Positions 46,925 through 55,554 of a DNA stretch of 64,000 nt are shown here, one piece after another. Positions within the stretch are counted from its first letter, which is position 1, and the number at the start of each line of letters is the position of its first letter. Both the position numbers and the translations under genes were made by a program. Below the pieces are notes generated by a model, which made no database searches, was not told where the DNA came from, and saw only the letters and a program-made list of their open reading frames with translations. Where the stretch lies: assembly GCA_964601895.1 (NCBI GenBank), contig CAZROT010000003.1, positions 252,957 to 316,956 on the forward strand, given 5' to 3'. Source of the DNA: CAZROT01 sp964601895. Its GTDB lineage: Bacteria; Pseudomonadota; Gammaproteobacteria; Enterobacterales; Enterobacteriaceae.

Positions 46925-47683
46925 ATGATTAAAATCAGAGTATTATTCCCTGGCTCTCTGGATGAAGCGAAACCTGTCAGATTACTTGAAGATTTAATTC
47001 CCTGGCAGGATGACGGCGTCCAGATTAGCTTTAGCACTAATAGCATGGGGCCGTTCTCCTGTGCCAGTGAATTGGACAATGCCCTGGCTGCGGGTACACT
47101 CGCCTTTGCAGCAAGACGCGCAGAAAAAGAAGGGGTGGATGCAATAGTTATAGAAACTGCCGGAGATACCGGGCTGGCTGCCTGTCGGGAAGCGGTATCC
47201 ATTCCTGTAATTGGGCTGTCAGACGTTTCAATCAGAATAGCACAAATGCTCGGACGGAAATTTGGCCTTATCACTGCTGCCCGCTGGCATGGTTATGCCC
47301 TGGAGCGCGTGATGCATACCAACATGACCTGGAACTGCCAGTATGTGGGTTTTCGTCATTCAGGCCTGAAGCCCTTTCTGACTGATAAGCCGAGTGAAGC
47401 ACAGTTTTTAGCGAGTATTGTCAATTTAATTAAACAATTAGTGCTACAGGATGCAGACACCATTGTATTCGGTGGCAGTTATTTTCTGGGGATAAAAGAG
47501 GCTATTCAAACCTTGCTGGACCATGAAGGTTGTGGAAATATTACGCTGATTGAGCAACTACCGCTAGCAATCAGGTTTGCCAGAATGATGGTTGACAGTC
47601 GTTTATGTCAGAATAAAAAAATTTATGCAACGCCGAAAGAATACACACCCGCAAAGGGTTACCCGGCAGATTTATTTTGTTAA
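46925..47683 (+). CDS. Asp/Glu/hydantoin racemase-like protein lacking both catalytic cysteines
   Basis: A 252-aa protein from the start at 46925 (MIKIRVLFPGS), preferred over ATG 46910 because GGAAGA lies eight bases upstream. It follows the racemase superfamily pattern of two similar halves. The first-half motif usually reads xCxxDPGL, but here it is IETAGDTGL with Thr in place of Cys. The second, usually LGCxGM, reads FGGSYFLG with Gly in place of Cys. So it is probably not a two-cysteine racemase; it may be a lyase-like or decarboxylase-like member, or a binding protein. Confidence 0.75.
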   Translation: MIKIRVLFPGSLDEAKPVRLLEDLIPWQDDGVQISFSTNSMGPFSCASELDNALAAGTLAFAARRAEKEGVDAIVIETAGDTGLAACREAVSIPVIGLSDVSIRIAQMLGRKFGLITAARWHGYALERVMHTNMTWNCQYVGFRHSGLKPFLTDKPSEAQFLASIVNLIKQLVLQDADTIVFGGSYFLGIKEAIQTLLDHEGCGNITLIEQLPLAIRFARMMVDSRLCQNKKIYATPKEYTPAKGYPADLFC

Positions 47684-47716
47684 CGCTGATACGCTATATA
47701 AAACAACAAGGTCTTG

Positions 47717-48436
47717 TTAACTTAAACACACATGCATATTAACTAACAGACTAACGGGAATTTTCTTGTGATAACCTAAAAAAATAATTTTTTCAATTAA
47801 CTGATCAATACCATACACAGATAATTTCCTATATAAATTTCCACTGATAATATTACTGACTGTTTTAGGGGTAATAACATGGTTATGTATTTTACTCAGT
47901 ATCATGGCAATTTTTTTTGCTGTTTTATAATAGATGAGTAAAAAAGAAATTTCATGTTCCCTGAGTGTCAGTAATATATCCTTATGCCTGATTTCATTAT
48001 GATGAACGTTTTTTTCTTCGATAGCCTGTAATAACTTATATAAATAAACTTCAGTATTTAATTTTTTTGATTCTATGCTGATGGCAATAACATCCTGTGT
48101 TACCGGATGAATAACGGGTTTCTGAATACAATGCAGTACCCGGTATTCATCAGCGTGTGCGAGGTTAATAGAAATATATTCCTGAGTGACTTTTGAGTGC
48201 ACCACTTTTCTTATCGAGCTGGCAATCTCTGCTCTGCTTTCTTCCGATAATGGCAGGATCTCAAAAATATTTTTACCCGTCATCTGTGCAGGTGATGTAT
48301 TAACCAGTTCACAGTTTTTCGGGCTGACATAAAGAATGGTATGACTGATATCCAGCAGCGCTACCATTTCTTTGGCATAAATAAGATGATAGTAATTAAT
48401 AATATGGCTTACTATTTCTTTACTGGCTAACGGCAT
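47717..48436 (-). CDS. PAS-domain LuxR-type transcriptional regulator
   Basis: A 239-aa protein. Residues about 20-130 look like a PAS sensor domain (ALLDISHTILYVSPKNCELV). The C-terminal third resembles a LuxR-type helix-turn-helix, starting LTLREHEISFLLIYY with KTVSNIISGNLYRKLSV as the recognition region. It lies just downstream of the two effector-like genes on the same strand, so it may regulate them; no ligand can be inferred. Confidence 0.75.
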   Translation of the reverse strand: MPLASKEIVSHIINYYHLIYAKEMVALLDISHTILYVSPKNCELVNTSPAQMTGKNIFEILPLSEESRAEIASSIRKVVHSKVTQEYISINLAHADEYRVLHCIQKPVIHPVTQDVIAISIESKKLNTEVYLYKLLQAIEEKNVHHNEIRHKDILLTLREHEISFLLIYYKTAKKIAMILSKIHNHVITPKTVSNIISGNLYRKLSVYGIDQLIEKIIFLGYHKKIPVSLLVNMHVCLS

Positions 48437-48637
48437 TGGCTGAACGTTGTTTCCGGCAGATAAATGTCAATGACAATATCCGACTATCATAACTGAGAAT
48501 AGTGTGCTGTATCCAATTTCGGAGCACAGCCAGTCAGTTTCCTGCTGTTATTAAAGACCGAAGCATATCGGGTTAACTGTTAATGCAGGATGGTGTTATA
48601 ACCATCCCGATAATTTGATGGCACTCTCTGCACGGTG

Positions 48638-49702
48638 CTACGCCCAGCTCATCCAGTCTTCACGGCTGGTACCAAGATTTTTTACCTGCTCATAACCAAC
48701 GTCAAGTATTTCTTTTGCACTATGATCCGTGACGGATAGTGTTTCCATCCGGCCCTGATTTGACGAATTCAATTTATTGCGCAAATAAGTTTCAAGCGTC
48801 ACGCCAGAAAGTTTTTCAGCAAAGGCTTTTGTTCCCCCTGAATAGACAATATTGTTTTTTGCATCAAAAAACGCATAATGCCCAACGCCGCCGCCTGTCT
48901 TGATGATACATCCACGTGGGTAGTTATTCTTTAACTCCTGCCTTATTTCAATGGAGGCAGATTTTATCACTGCCTCAGTTCCTCTGAAAATCACGCTTTT
49001 TTTGCCAGAAACAGCATTTGTATATTCCGTACGCTCAATTTCTCCCATTGTTGAAGTTTCCTCAGTGCCTGAAAAAACTGGGCCAAAATCGATTTGCTTT
49101 CCTGTTGCAGCCACCCGCATTAAATCCGGCGTTGGCACAAAGACATCCAGCAGTAAGCCTGACTGGATAAATTCAGCAGCGAGGAAACAGGGTTGTTTTA
49201 TTTCCGAAAATTTTTCATATAGTGCATCTATCTGCTGATGTTTTTCTGCCATTTCAGTAGCACTAATGCCTGATCCAGCCCCCGGCGTGAAAACAGTTGT
49301 TGCATTATGAAATGGTTTACTGCCAGCAGAATAATGATGATTGTTATCAGGGATGGTAATTATATTTCTACTACTCCCGAGAGTGAACGTTATTCCTGTA
49401 TCAGGATTTTCTTCGTATTTGAATGCGTAACGAAGAGCAGGATCGGACATCTCTTTGATATTTTCAAAAGCCTGCAATCTCGCATCTCTTGATGTAGCTG
49501 GATTAACCAGATTATACAGCTCTGATAATAGCTGTTCTTTTGTTGCTGAGCCCAGAATATAGTAACGAAAGAGATCTTTTACCTGGTCCAGTAATCCTAT
49601 GGCGGTTGCCATGGCGGGATCACCCTGCATTTGAAGACGTGCAAGGCGCTTATCAGAAATATCGATTTTGCTAAATTTTCCAACAGGTAAAGAGAGAGGC
49701 AT
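48638..49702 (-). CDS. Effector-like protein, paralogue 1
   Basis: A 354-aa soluble protein with no signal peptide. The first 46 residues resemble the N-terminus of Salmonella SopD (MPxxLxxG..., RLAxL, DxVxDxFR), the type III secretion module of the SPI-2-type effectors. The C-terminal part carries C172 (QPCFLAAEF) and H275/D280 (GGGVGHYAFFD), both shared with the next gene and reminiscent of papain-like hydrolases. The enzymatic role is a hypothesis. The paralogue lies 213 bp upstream. Confidence 0.75.
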   Translation of the reverse strand: MPLSLPVGKFSKIDISDKRLARLQMQGDPAMATAIGLLDQVKDLFRYYILGSATKEQLLSELYNLVNPATSRDARLQAFENIKEMSDPALRYAFKYEENPDTGITFTLGSSRNIITIPDNNHHYSAGSKPFHNATTVFTPGAGSGISATEMAEKHQQIDALYEKFSEIKQPCFLAAEFIQSGLLLDVFVPTPDLMRVAATGKQIDFGPVFSGTEETSTMGEIERTEYTNAVSGKKSVIFRGTEAVIKSASIEIRQELKNNYPRGCIIKTGGGVGHYAFFDAKNNIVYSGGTKAFAEKLSGVTLETYLRNKLNSSNQGRMETLSVTDHSAKEILDVGYEQVKNLGTSREDWMSWA

Positions 49703-49766
49703 AAATAACCTTACTGTAAATAACAGTTAATTAGCTAACATTGGGGGCTTAACAATATAGCGCATA

Positions 49767-49811
49767 TAGCTATTTTTCTATAACAATTCGATTAAATCTG
49801 AATAAGCAAAA
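49767..49811 (-). repeat. Shared upstream element, copy 1 (mate at 51036-51080)
   Basis: A 45-bp block nearly identical to that at 51036, about 65 bp upstream of the effector start. It differs at two positions (CTATAAC versus CTGTAAC, AATAAGC versus AATAGGC). It is the likely common promoter or operator. Confidence 0.75.
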
Positions 49812-49915
49812 TATGCTCATCTGGCAGGAAAATAATGAGAGGGACTATGCATCCCTGCTCAGTTGAATGGTGCTATCTGAATGATGTATTTTATCTGATA
49901 GAAATTTAGCTAAAA

Positions 49916-50980
49916 CTATTCCCAGGTCATCCACTCTTCACGGCTGATACCAAGAGCTTTTATCTGCTCATAACCAACGTCAAGTATTTCTTTTGCACTA
50001 TGATCGGTAACAGACAGCGTTTCCATCCTGCCCTGGTTTGACGAATTCAATTTATTGCGCAAATAAGTTTCAAGCGTCACGCCAGAAATTTTTTCAGCAA
50101 ACGGTATTGTTCCACCTGAATAGACAATATTATTTTTTGTATCAAAAAATGCATAATGCCCAACGCCGCCGCCTGTCTTGATGATACATCCATGTGGATA
50201 GTTATTCTGCAACTCCTGCCTTATTTCAATGGATACGCGGTTTATCGCTGCCTCAGTCCCTCTGAGAATCACACTCTTTTTATCAGAGACAGAATTTTTA
50301 TATTCTTTACGCTCAACTGCTCCTATTGTTGATGTCATTTCAGTGCCTGAAAAAATTGGGCCAAAATCGATTTGCTTTCCTGTTTCAGCCACCTGCATTA
50401 AATCCGGCGTTGGCGCAAAGACATCCAGTAGTAACCCTGACTGGATAAATTCAGCAACGAGGAAGCAGGGCTGTGGTATTCCCGAAAATTTTTTATATAG
50501 TGCATCTATCTGCTGATGTTTTTCTTTTATATCAGCCACATTAATGCCTGATATAGCGTCCTGTGTGAAAACCGTTGTTGCATTGTGCAATGATTCACTG
50601 GCAGCAGAATAGTGATGATTGTTATCAGGGACGGTAATTATATTTGTACTACTCCCCAGAGTGAACGTTATTCCTGTATTAGTGTTTTCTTCGTATTTGA
50701 ATCCGTCACGAAAAGCAGGATCGGACATATTTCTGATACTTTCAAAAGCCTGCAATCTCGCATTTCTTGATGTAGCTGGATTAACCAGATTATACAGCTC
50801 TGGTAATAGCTGTTCTTTTATTGCTGAGCCCAGGATATTGGAACGAAAAAAATCGTTTATCCTGCTAAGCAATTCTGTAGCCGTTGCCATGGTACCATCA
50901 TTCTGTGTTTGAAAATCTGCAGGAAAATTATCAGAACTAATTATTGCGCTATTTTTTTTGATTGCTGAAGGAATATACAT
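49916..50980 (-). CDS. Effector-like protein, paralogue 2
   Basis: A close paralogue of the preceding gene. A start at 50980 (MYIPSAIKK) gives 354 aa and puts every shared position at the same residue number; the ATG at 50986 adds two residues. The middle and C-terminal parts are strongly conserved (LYNLVNPATSR, CFLVAEFIQSGLLLDVF, IIKTGGGVGHYAFFD, HSAKEILDVGYEQ), the first 35 residues much less. The Cys and His/Asp candidates are kept. The segment LLSRINDFFR matches the amphipathic helix after the secretion signal. Confidence 0.75.
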   Translation of the reverse strand: MYIPSAIKKNSAIISSDNFPADFQTQNDGTMATATELLSRINDFFRSNILGSAIKEQLLPELYNLVNPATSRNARLQAFESIRNMSDPAFRDGFKYEENTNTGITFTLGSSTNIITVPDNNHHYSAASESLHNATTVFTQDAISGINVADIKEKHQQIDALYKKFSGIPQPCFLVAEFIQSGLLLDVFAPTPDLMQVAETGKQIDFGPIFSGTEMTSTIGAVERKEYKNSVSDKKSVILRGTEAAINRVSIEIRQELQNNYPHGCIIKTGGGVGHYAFFDTKNNIVYSGGTIPFAEKISGVTLETYLRNKLNSSNQGRMETLSVTDHSAKEILDVGYEQIKALGISREEWMTWE

Positions 50981-51035
50981 AAACACTCACTATGAATAAT
51001 ACTTAATTTATAAAAATTATATATTATAAAATATG

Positions 51036-51080
51036 TAGCTATTTTTCTGTAACAATTCGATTAAATCTGAATAGGCAAAA
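51036..51080 (-). repeat. Shared upstream element, copy 2 (mate at 49767-49811)
   Basis: Second copy of the 45-bp block, about 55 bp upstream of the paralogue 2 start. Conservation of a noncoding block amid otherwise different flanks suggests a regulatory role. Confidence 0.75.
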
Positions 51081-51208
51081 GATTTTTATTTGGCAATGAA
51101 ATACTAATTTTATTTAGCCTTTTAAAATGATATTTTTTCAAAAACATGGCTATTTTCCTGATAAAAACAGGCAGATATATGGTGAGTACAGTAAAAATTA
51201 AAAAAGTA

Positions 51209-52225
51209 TTATTCTGTTGCAAGATAAGGTTTAAATGCATATGAATGACGCTCTTCCAGTCCCCTGCTGGTTTGCACCAGCATCAGTACCGGAAGATTCA
51301 GTCTGTCTGCCAGCTGCATGCCTTTATCTGGCCCAAGGACATTGAGCGCCGTCGCAAAGCCATCAGCAGTCATACAACTGGGATGTAATACCGTAATCGA
51401 GACCAGCTGATGTGACACGGGCCGGCCTGTCTTTGGATCCAGGGTATGTGAATAACGCACCCCATTTTCTTCGAAATAATTACGATAATCTCCTGAGGTA
51501 GCCAGTGACATGTTGCCAGGCATGATAATGCGCTGGGCTTTTTGTGTAATGCCGCTATTGGGCATTTCAATGGCAACGCGCCAGGGTTGATGGCGGGCGT
51601 TATGGCCACGGGTACGTACTTCTCCACCAATATTGATAATAAAATCATGTACATTCTGTGATTGCAGATATTCTGCTATCACATCAACTGCATAACCCTT
51701 GGCAATGGCAGACAGGTCAAGATACAGTTCAGGGATGCGTTTGCTGAGCGCATGGCCACTGACCTGTAAGTTGTCCATACCCGTCCATGCCAGATGCATG
51801 GCAAGGATGTCGTGTTCAGGCACTTTAGCCCGCCCCTGCGGGCCGAATCCCCATAGGTTAATCACTGGCCCCAGAGTAATATCCAGCGCTCCCCCGGTCA
51901 GCTGGTGAATACGTAGCGCTTCCTGCACAACCTGTGTGGTCGCCACAGAAACCGGGAAAGAGCTATTTATTTCGCGGCTCTGATTAAAGCGACTCAGTTC
52001 AGAATGAGGCTGCCAGCCAGACATCTGACTGTTTATCAATGCCAGTCGATTATCTATCTCTTTTTTTACTGTTTCTTCGGCGGGTATCGACGCATGGCTC
52101 AGGTATTTTATTGAATACCAGGTGCCCATCGTTTTACCGTCAAGATGAACCTGCGTCGGACCGCAGGCTGTCAGCAGGCACAGAGCGGTCAGCATGATAA
52201 GGCCGATTATTATTTTTTGTTTCAT
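51209..52225 (-). CDS. apbE: FAD:protein FMN transferase ApbE
   Basis: Periplasmic lipoprotein that flavinylates targets such as Na+-NQR or Rnf subunits. The 338-aa protein has lipobox LTAC (Cys in TACGPTQ). Family motifs are GKTMGTWYSIK, ITLGPVINLWGFGP, LDLSAIAKGYAVD and HTLDPKTGRPV. It is a single gene; no flavinylation target is in the window. Confidence 0.95.
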   Translation of the reverse strand: MKQKIIIGLIMLTALCLLTACGPTQVHLDGKTMGTWYSIKYLSHASIPAEETVKKEIDNRLALINSQMSGWQPHSELSRFNQSREINSSFPVSVATTQVVQEALRIHQLTGGALDITLGPVINLWGFGPQGRAKVPEHDILAMHLAWTGMDNLQVSGHALSKRIPELYLDLSAIAKGYAVDVIAEYLQSQNVHDFIINIGGEVRTRGHNARHQPWRVAIEMPNSGITQKAQRIIMPGNMSLATSGDYRNYFEENGVRYSHTLDPKTGRPVSHQLVSITVLHPSCMTADGFATALNVLGPDKGMQLADRLNLPVLMLVQTSRGLEERHSYAFKPYLATE

Positions 52226-52600
52226 TACTGGTTTTTTCCTCAGGCACTACATCATGCAGCACTCATGGTGTGCTGTCTCACTCAATACAATGCTGGTCAC
52301 AAATAATGTGTGTGACTTCGAATAAACGCCAGGGTTACGACGCAAGATAGCTGGCGGATAATCATCGCCCGCACTGACAATGGCCCTGTTTTTTTCAGTT
52401 CACTCACTGACACAGGTACCGGGGATAATATCAGGCATCCACTCCTGCGAATATGAGCTTGATTAACAAGGCTGATTATATGACTCAGATTACGACAACT
52501 GATTGGTGCCAGACATCAGCATAAAATACGCCAAAAAAAACATAACACGATTATTACCGATATTGCTGTCTTCTTTTGCAGAAAGCAACGACAGATACGG
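52226..52600. other. Intergenic region before hexanucleotide repeat
   Basis: 375 bp with no gene. It probably holds the apbE promoter. Confidence 0.4.
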
Positions 52601-52816
52601 TGACAATGACAATGACAATGACAATGACAATGACAATGACAATGACAATGACAATNNNNNNNNNNNNNNNNNNNNNNNNNNNNNNNNNNNNNNNNNNNNN
52701 NNNNNNNNNNNNNNNNNNNNNNNNNNNNNNNNNNNNNNNNNNNNNNNNNNNNNNNCAATGACAATGACAATGACAATGACAATGACAATGACAATGACAA
52801 TGACAATGACAATGAC
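52601..52816 (+). repeat. Hexanucleotide microsatellite (TGACAA)n interrupted by assembly gap
   Basis: Nine perfect TGACAA units plus one base on the left (52601-52655) and about ten on the right (52756-52816), with 100 Ns between. On the plus strand the frames read Asp-Asn or Thr-Met dipeptides. The unit is a multiple of three, so copy change keeps the frame. The true copy number is unknown. Confidence 0.95.
52656..52755. other. Assembly gap of 100 Ns
   Basis: Exactly 100 N, the usual placeholder for unknown length. An unbroken hexamer array would need a gap of 2 modulo 6 bases; 100 is 4 modulo 6, so the real gap length differs or the array is imperfect. Confidence 0.95.
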
Positions 52817-53366
52817 GATTTTATTGCAGCAGGCAAATTAATCACCTGTATTATTTTTTTATTAAATTTATAAAATATTTTTAATAAGTACTGTTATATC
52901 TTTCTGGATTACGATGAATTTGTATCCGCACAGGGTATAATTTATTTCCGCAAAATAAATTCAACTTATACAGAATTAATAGTTAGCATTAAAATAGTTT
53001 CTTATTTTAAGAAGAAACTCTATTACCTTGCTCAGTTATATTTATATTCAGATTATCTTATGGATGAATTTATTGAATATTTTTCATAAAAAATATACAT
53101 GATTATTTGCAAAAAAGGTAAATAAAAACAGCTGCATGCAATATTCACGCATTTATGACTGCAAATCATACCCAATGATATTTTGTTTAAAAAATCGGTA
53201 AAATCACTTATACTAACAACAAAAATAATACCGCCAGAACCACTGCTTATACCAGAGACAGCATCTACAAAAAATAAAAAATTTCCTTAACAAAAAAATC
53301 ATGCAGATATTTCATCTGTCAGTGTTAAAAGTTTATTAATAAATCCGCTTCAATTTATTTCAGGAA
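52817..53366. other. AT-rich region between repeat and RTX-like locus
   Basis: 550 bp of very AT-rich DNA. No gene seen; may hold the promoter for the following small frame. Confidence 0.4.
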
Positions 53367-53531
53367 ATGAATCTATTGAAATTTCATCCAAAGCTGGATG
53401 TCAGTCAAAAAATTATCGGGATACTGCATTTGATGTCTCAGATTGACGAAACATTGCCTCTGGCAAAATACAGCGTTATCCCAATGCAGTATCAATCAGA
53501 TGAAGGAAATACAGGCGGCATGTCTGAATAG
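53367..53531 (+). CDS. Small ORF, possible remnant of an RTX acyltransferase
   Basis: A 54-codon frame (MNLLKFHPKL...GGMSE). The stretch GILHLMSQ ... LPLAKYSVIPMQYQ has a faint likeness to the N-terminal part of HlyC-type toxin-activating acyltransferases, which are normally about 150-170 aa. It is the gene immediately before an RTX-like protein, which is where an activator gene sits. It could equally be a chance frame. Confidence 0.3.
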   Translation: MNLLKFHPKLDVSQKIIGILHLMSQIDETLPLAKYSVIPMQYQSDEGNTGGMSE

Positions 53532-53607
53532 CATTGCCAAAAATAAGCCTGTTTTCCATTAAAGCAGCTGTACCAGGGTAATAAAACTAATAAAAAAGGA
53601 AAAAATT

Positions 53608-54495
53608 ATGGCGTTTGATTGGCAATCTATTTTCACTGATGGATTTAACGGCTGGACTACTTTCAATACAGTAAAAGGGCTTAAATCCTATTTAAAGGAA
53701 AATTTTGCTCCTTTTACTAAACCCACTACAATAGTGGATTCAGTATCATCCGGAACGGCTGATGATGTAACAGCGAGACCGGGAATTTCTTCTTTATTCC
53801 TCGGCAGTGGATCAAAGGGAAACAAGCAGGTTGGATCAAATGATAATGATGCGTTCTATGGTAACAGAGGGGACAATGAAATGTCTGGCAATGGAGGCAG
53901 CGATTCCTACCTGCTTGACAGAAGAACCACTAAAACCACTATCTCCGAAAAACTTAATCATAGAGGTGTAGATTCTGTGTACCTGGCCAGAGGCATTAAT
54001 AAAGATGATTTAACTTTTATCAAAGTAGATAAAAATCATCTGAAAATGCTAATTTCTAATGATAGCGAATACGGAGAACACACTGATATAGAAGTTAATT
54101 TTATTGCGACAAAAAATTCTGACGAATCTGCCGGAAAAGGAAAGATGAATTCATCCTGGTTTGGGGTCGAAAAAATTATCTTTGCAGACGGAAGCTATTT
54201 AACACCGAAGAAAATTGACAAAATTTTAACTAAGAAATCAGCCTGTTTAGCTATAAAGGCAGGTGAAGTAGCAGGAAATCCCAAAGAAACACTCAGCTAT
54301 CAAATACCACATACCCTGCCTGATGATAACCACATCAAAGAAATAAGCATAAAAAATGACGCCTATGTAGAGAATCCATCACATATTATTGACGCTATGG
54401 CAATGCTGCCTGAACCGCGTGCCCCATATTTTGATTCCTCTTCTGGATTTACAATACCACATTCAGAGCTTAGCTTAGTCGCTGTCAACATCTGA
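53608..54495 (+). CDS. Short RTX-type calcium-binding protein
   Basis: A 295-aa protein with three tandem glycine/aspartate nonapeptides at 76-102 (GSNDNDAFY, GNRGDNEMS, GNGGSDSYL). These are followed by the usual post-repeat unit: YLLD, DSVYLARGINKDDLTFIKV, a strand-rich stretch, then VEKIIFADGSYLT (187-199). It is much shorter than true RTX toxins and lacks a pore-forming or enzymatic N-terminus. AAGGA lies eight bases before the ATG. No type I exporter genes are in the window. It may be a secreted remnant or a minimal adhesin-like protein. Confidence 0.75.
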   Translation: MAFDWQSIFTDGFNGWTTFNTVKGLKSYLKENFAPFTKPTTIVDSVSSGTADDVTARPGISSLFLGSGSKGNKQVGSNDNDAFYGNRGDNEMSGNGGSDSYLLDRRTTKTTISEKLNHRGVDSVYLARGINKDDLTFIKVDKNHLKMLISNDSEYGEHTDIEVNFIATKNSDESAGKGKMNSSWFGVEKIIFADGSYLTPKKIDKILTKKSACLAIKAGEVAGNPKETLSYQIPHTLPDDNHIKEISIKNDAYVENPSHIIDAMAMLPEPRAPYFDSSSGFTIPHSELSLVAVNI

Positions 54496-54850
54496 TTACC
54501 AGTAAGTTACTGCCGTTTATTTTCCAGTAATGCCCGGGCTCTTACTATAAAGAGCCCGTAACATGAAATTCATTTACACATTTTCCCATTATTTATTCAT
54601 GGTAATCTGTTTTTAAGGCAAAATATTTTCAATTATAAAAACCCGGATTATGTTAGCTATTACATTTAGCATACTGCCCATAATCTCTCTTATCATAAAC
54701 GTGATATAATTTATTACCCTGAAAAAACAGGGTGATGGGTATTACCTGCTGCCGTAAAAACCTATTTGCGCAAGTTGCAACTTTTCTGTGATTGTGCCTG
54801 AATAGTAATAAGAGAGTAGTCTTTCCTGAAAAAACAGGACAATTGTCTGC
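54496..54850. other. Intergenic region RTX-like gene to dpaA
   Basis: 355 bp. It contains the hairpin at 54535-54558 and the dpaA promoter region; nothing else identified. Confidence 0.4.
54535..54558 (+). terminator. Perfect hairpin after RTX-like gene
   Basis: CGGGCTCTT/AAGAGCCCG, nine perfect base pairs with a 6-nt loop, 40 bp after the stop codon. No strong T-run follows. Confidence 0.6.
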
Positions 54851-55522
54851 ATGTACAGAATGCGTATGTTACTTCCAGCCATAATGATATGCCTGTCAGG
54901 GGGATGTATTCACCACAAAAAAGTGGCACAGACAGGCATAGTAAAACCGTCCTTGCTGGGTAAGTCCGTATATATTCAGATCTTCAAAGAAGAACGCATA
55001 CTTGAACTGTACCGCAAGTTACAGACGCAGGATCAGTATCAACTGGTAAAACGTTATCAAATCTGCGAATTTTCCGGTGGATTAGGGCCTAAATATCGCG
55101 AAGGTGATCGCAGAAGTCCGGAAGGATTTTACCGCATTGAACCTGCCCAGTTAAAATATAACAGTCAGTTTTACCGCGCCATTAATATCGGTTTCCCTAA
55201 TGACTATGACAAAGCCCGCGGCTATACAGGACACAGCCTGATGATCCATGGAGGCTGTAAATCAGAGGGGTGTTATGCCATGACGGATAGTTACATAGAC
55301 GAAATATTTCGCTATGTTGAGACTGCATTTATTAGTGGACAGGACAGTATCGCTATCAGTATTTACCCTTTTCGTATGACGGCCAGTAATATGCAGCGTA
55401 ACCGTTATTCACTCTATTACGATTTCTGGCTCCAGCTTGAACCCGGCTATGCCTCGTTTACTGCAAAGCAGGTGCCTCCTGCAGTAAGTGTGGTAAACGG
55501 TCAGTATGTCGTTCATCGTTAA
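54851..55522 (+). CDS. dpaA: L,D-transpeptidase-family protein DpaA (YafK)
   Basis: YkuD-domain enzyme related to E. coli YafK/DpaA, which releases Braun lipoprotein from peptidoglycan. The 223-aa protein has a lipobox-like GGC after a short hydrophobic leader. The catalytic motif is HGGCKSEGCYAM (His and the second Cys). Collinear segments include VYIQIFKEER, SPEGFYRIEP, RAINIGFPNDYD and PPAVSVVNGQYVV. The C-terminal tail is shorter than in E. coli. Start could be the second Met. Confidence 0.9.
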   Translation: MYRMRMLLPAIMICLSGGCIHHKKVAQTGIVKPSLLGKSVYIQIFKEERILELYRKLQTQDQYQLVKRYQICEFSGGLGPKYREGDRRSPEGFYRIEPAQLKYNSQFYRAINIGFPNDYDKARGYTGHSLMIHGGCKSEGCYAMTDSYIDEIFRYVETAFISGQDSIAISIYPFRMTASNMQRNRYSLYYDFWLQLEPGYASFTAKQVPPAVSVVNGQYVVHR

Positions 55523-55554
55523 CAGGCAGGACAGGGACCGGTTACAAGACATAA

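Noticed and set aside
52601..52816. CRISPR array
   Set aside because: The repeat is a contiguous 6-bp unit with no spacers and no cas genes nearby.
52503..52845. Open frames running through the repeat and N gap on both strands, encoding poly Asp-Asn or Leu-Ser
   Set aside because: They exist only because the hexamer repeat and Ns lack stops; no plausible start site or domain supports them.
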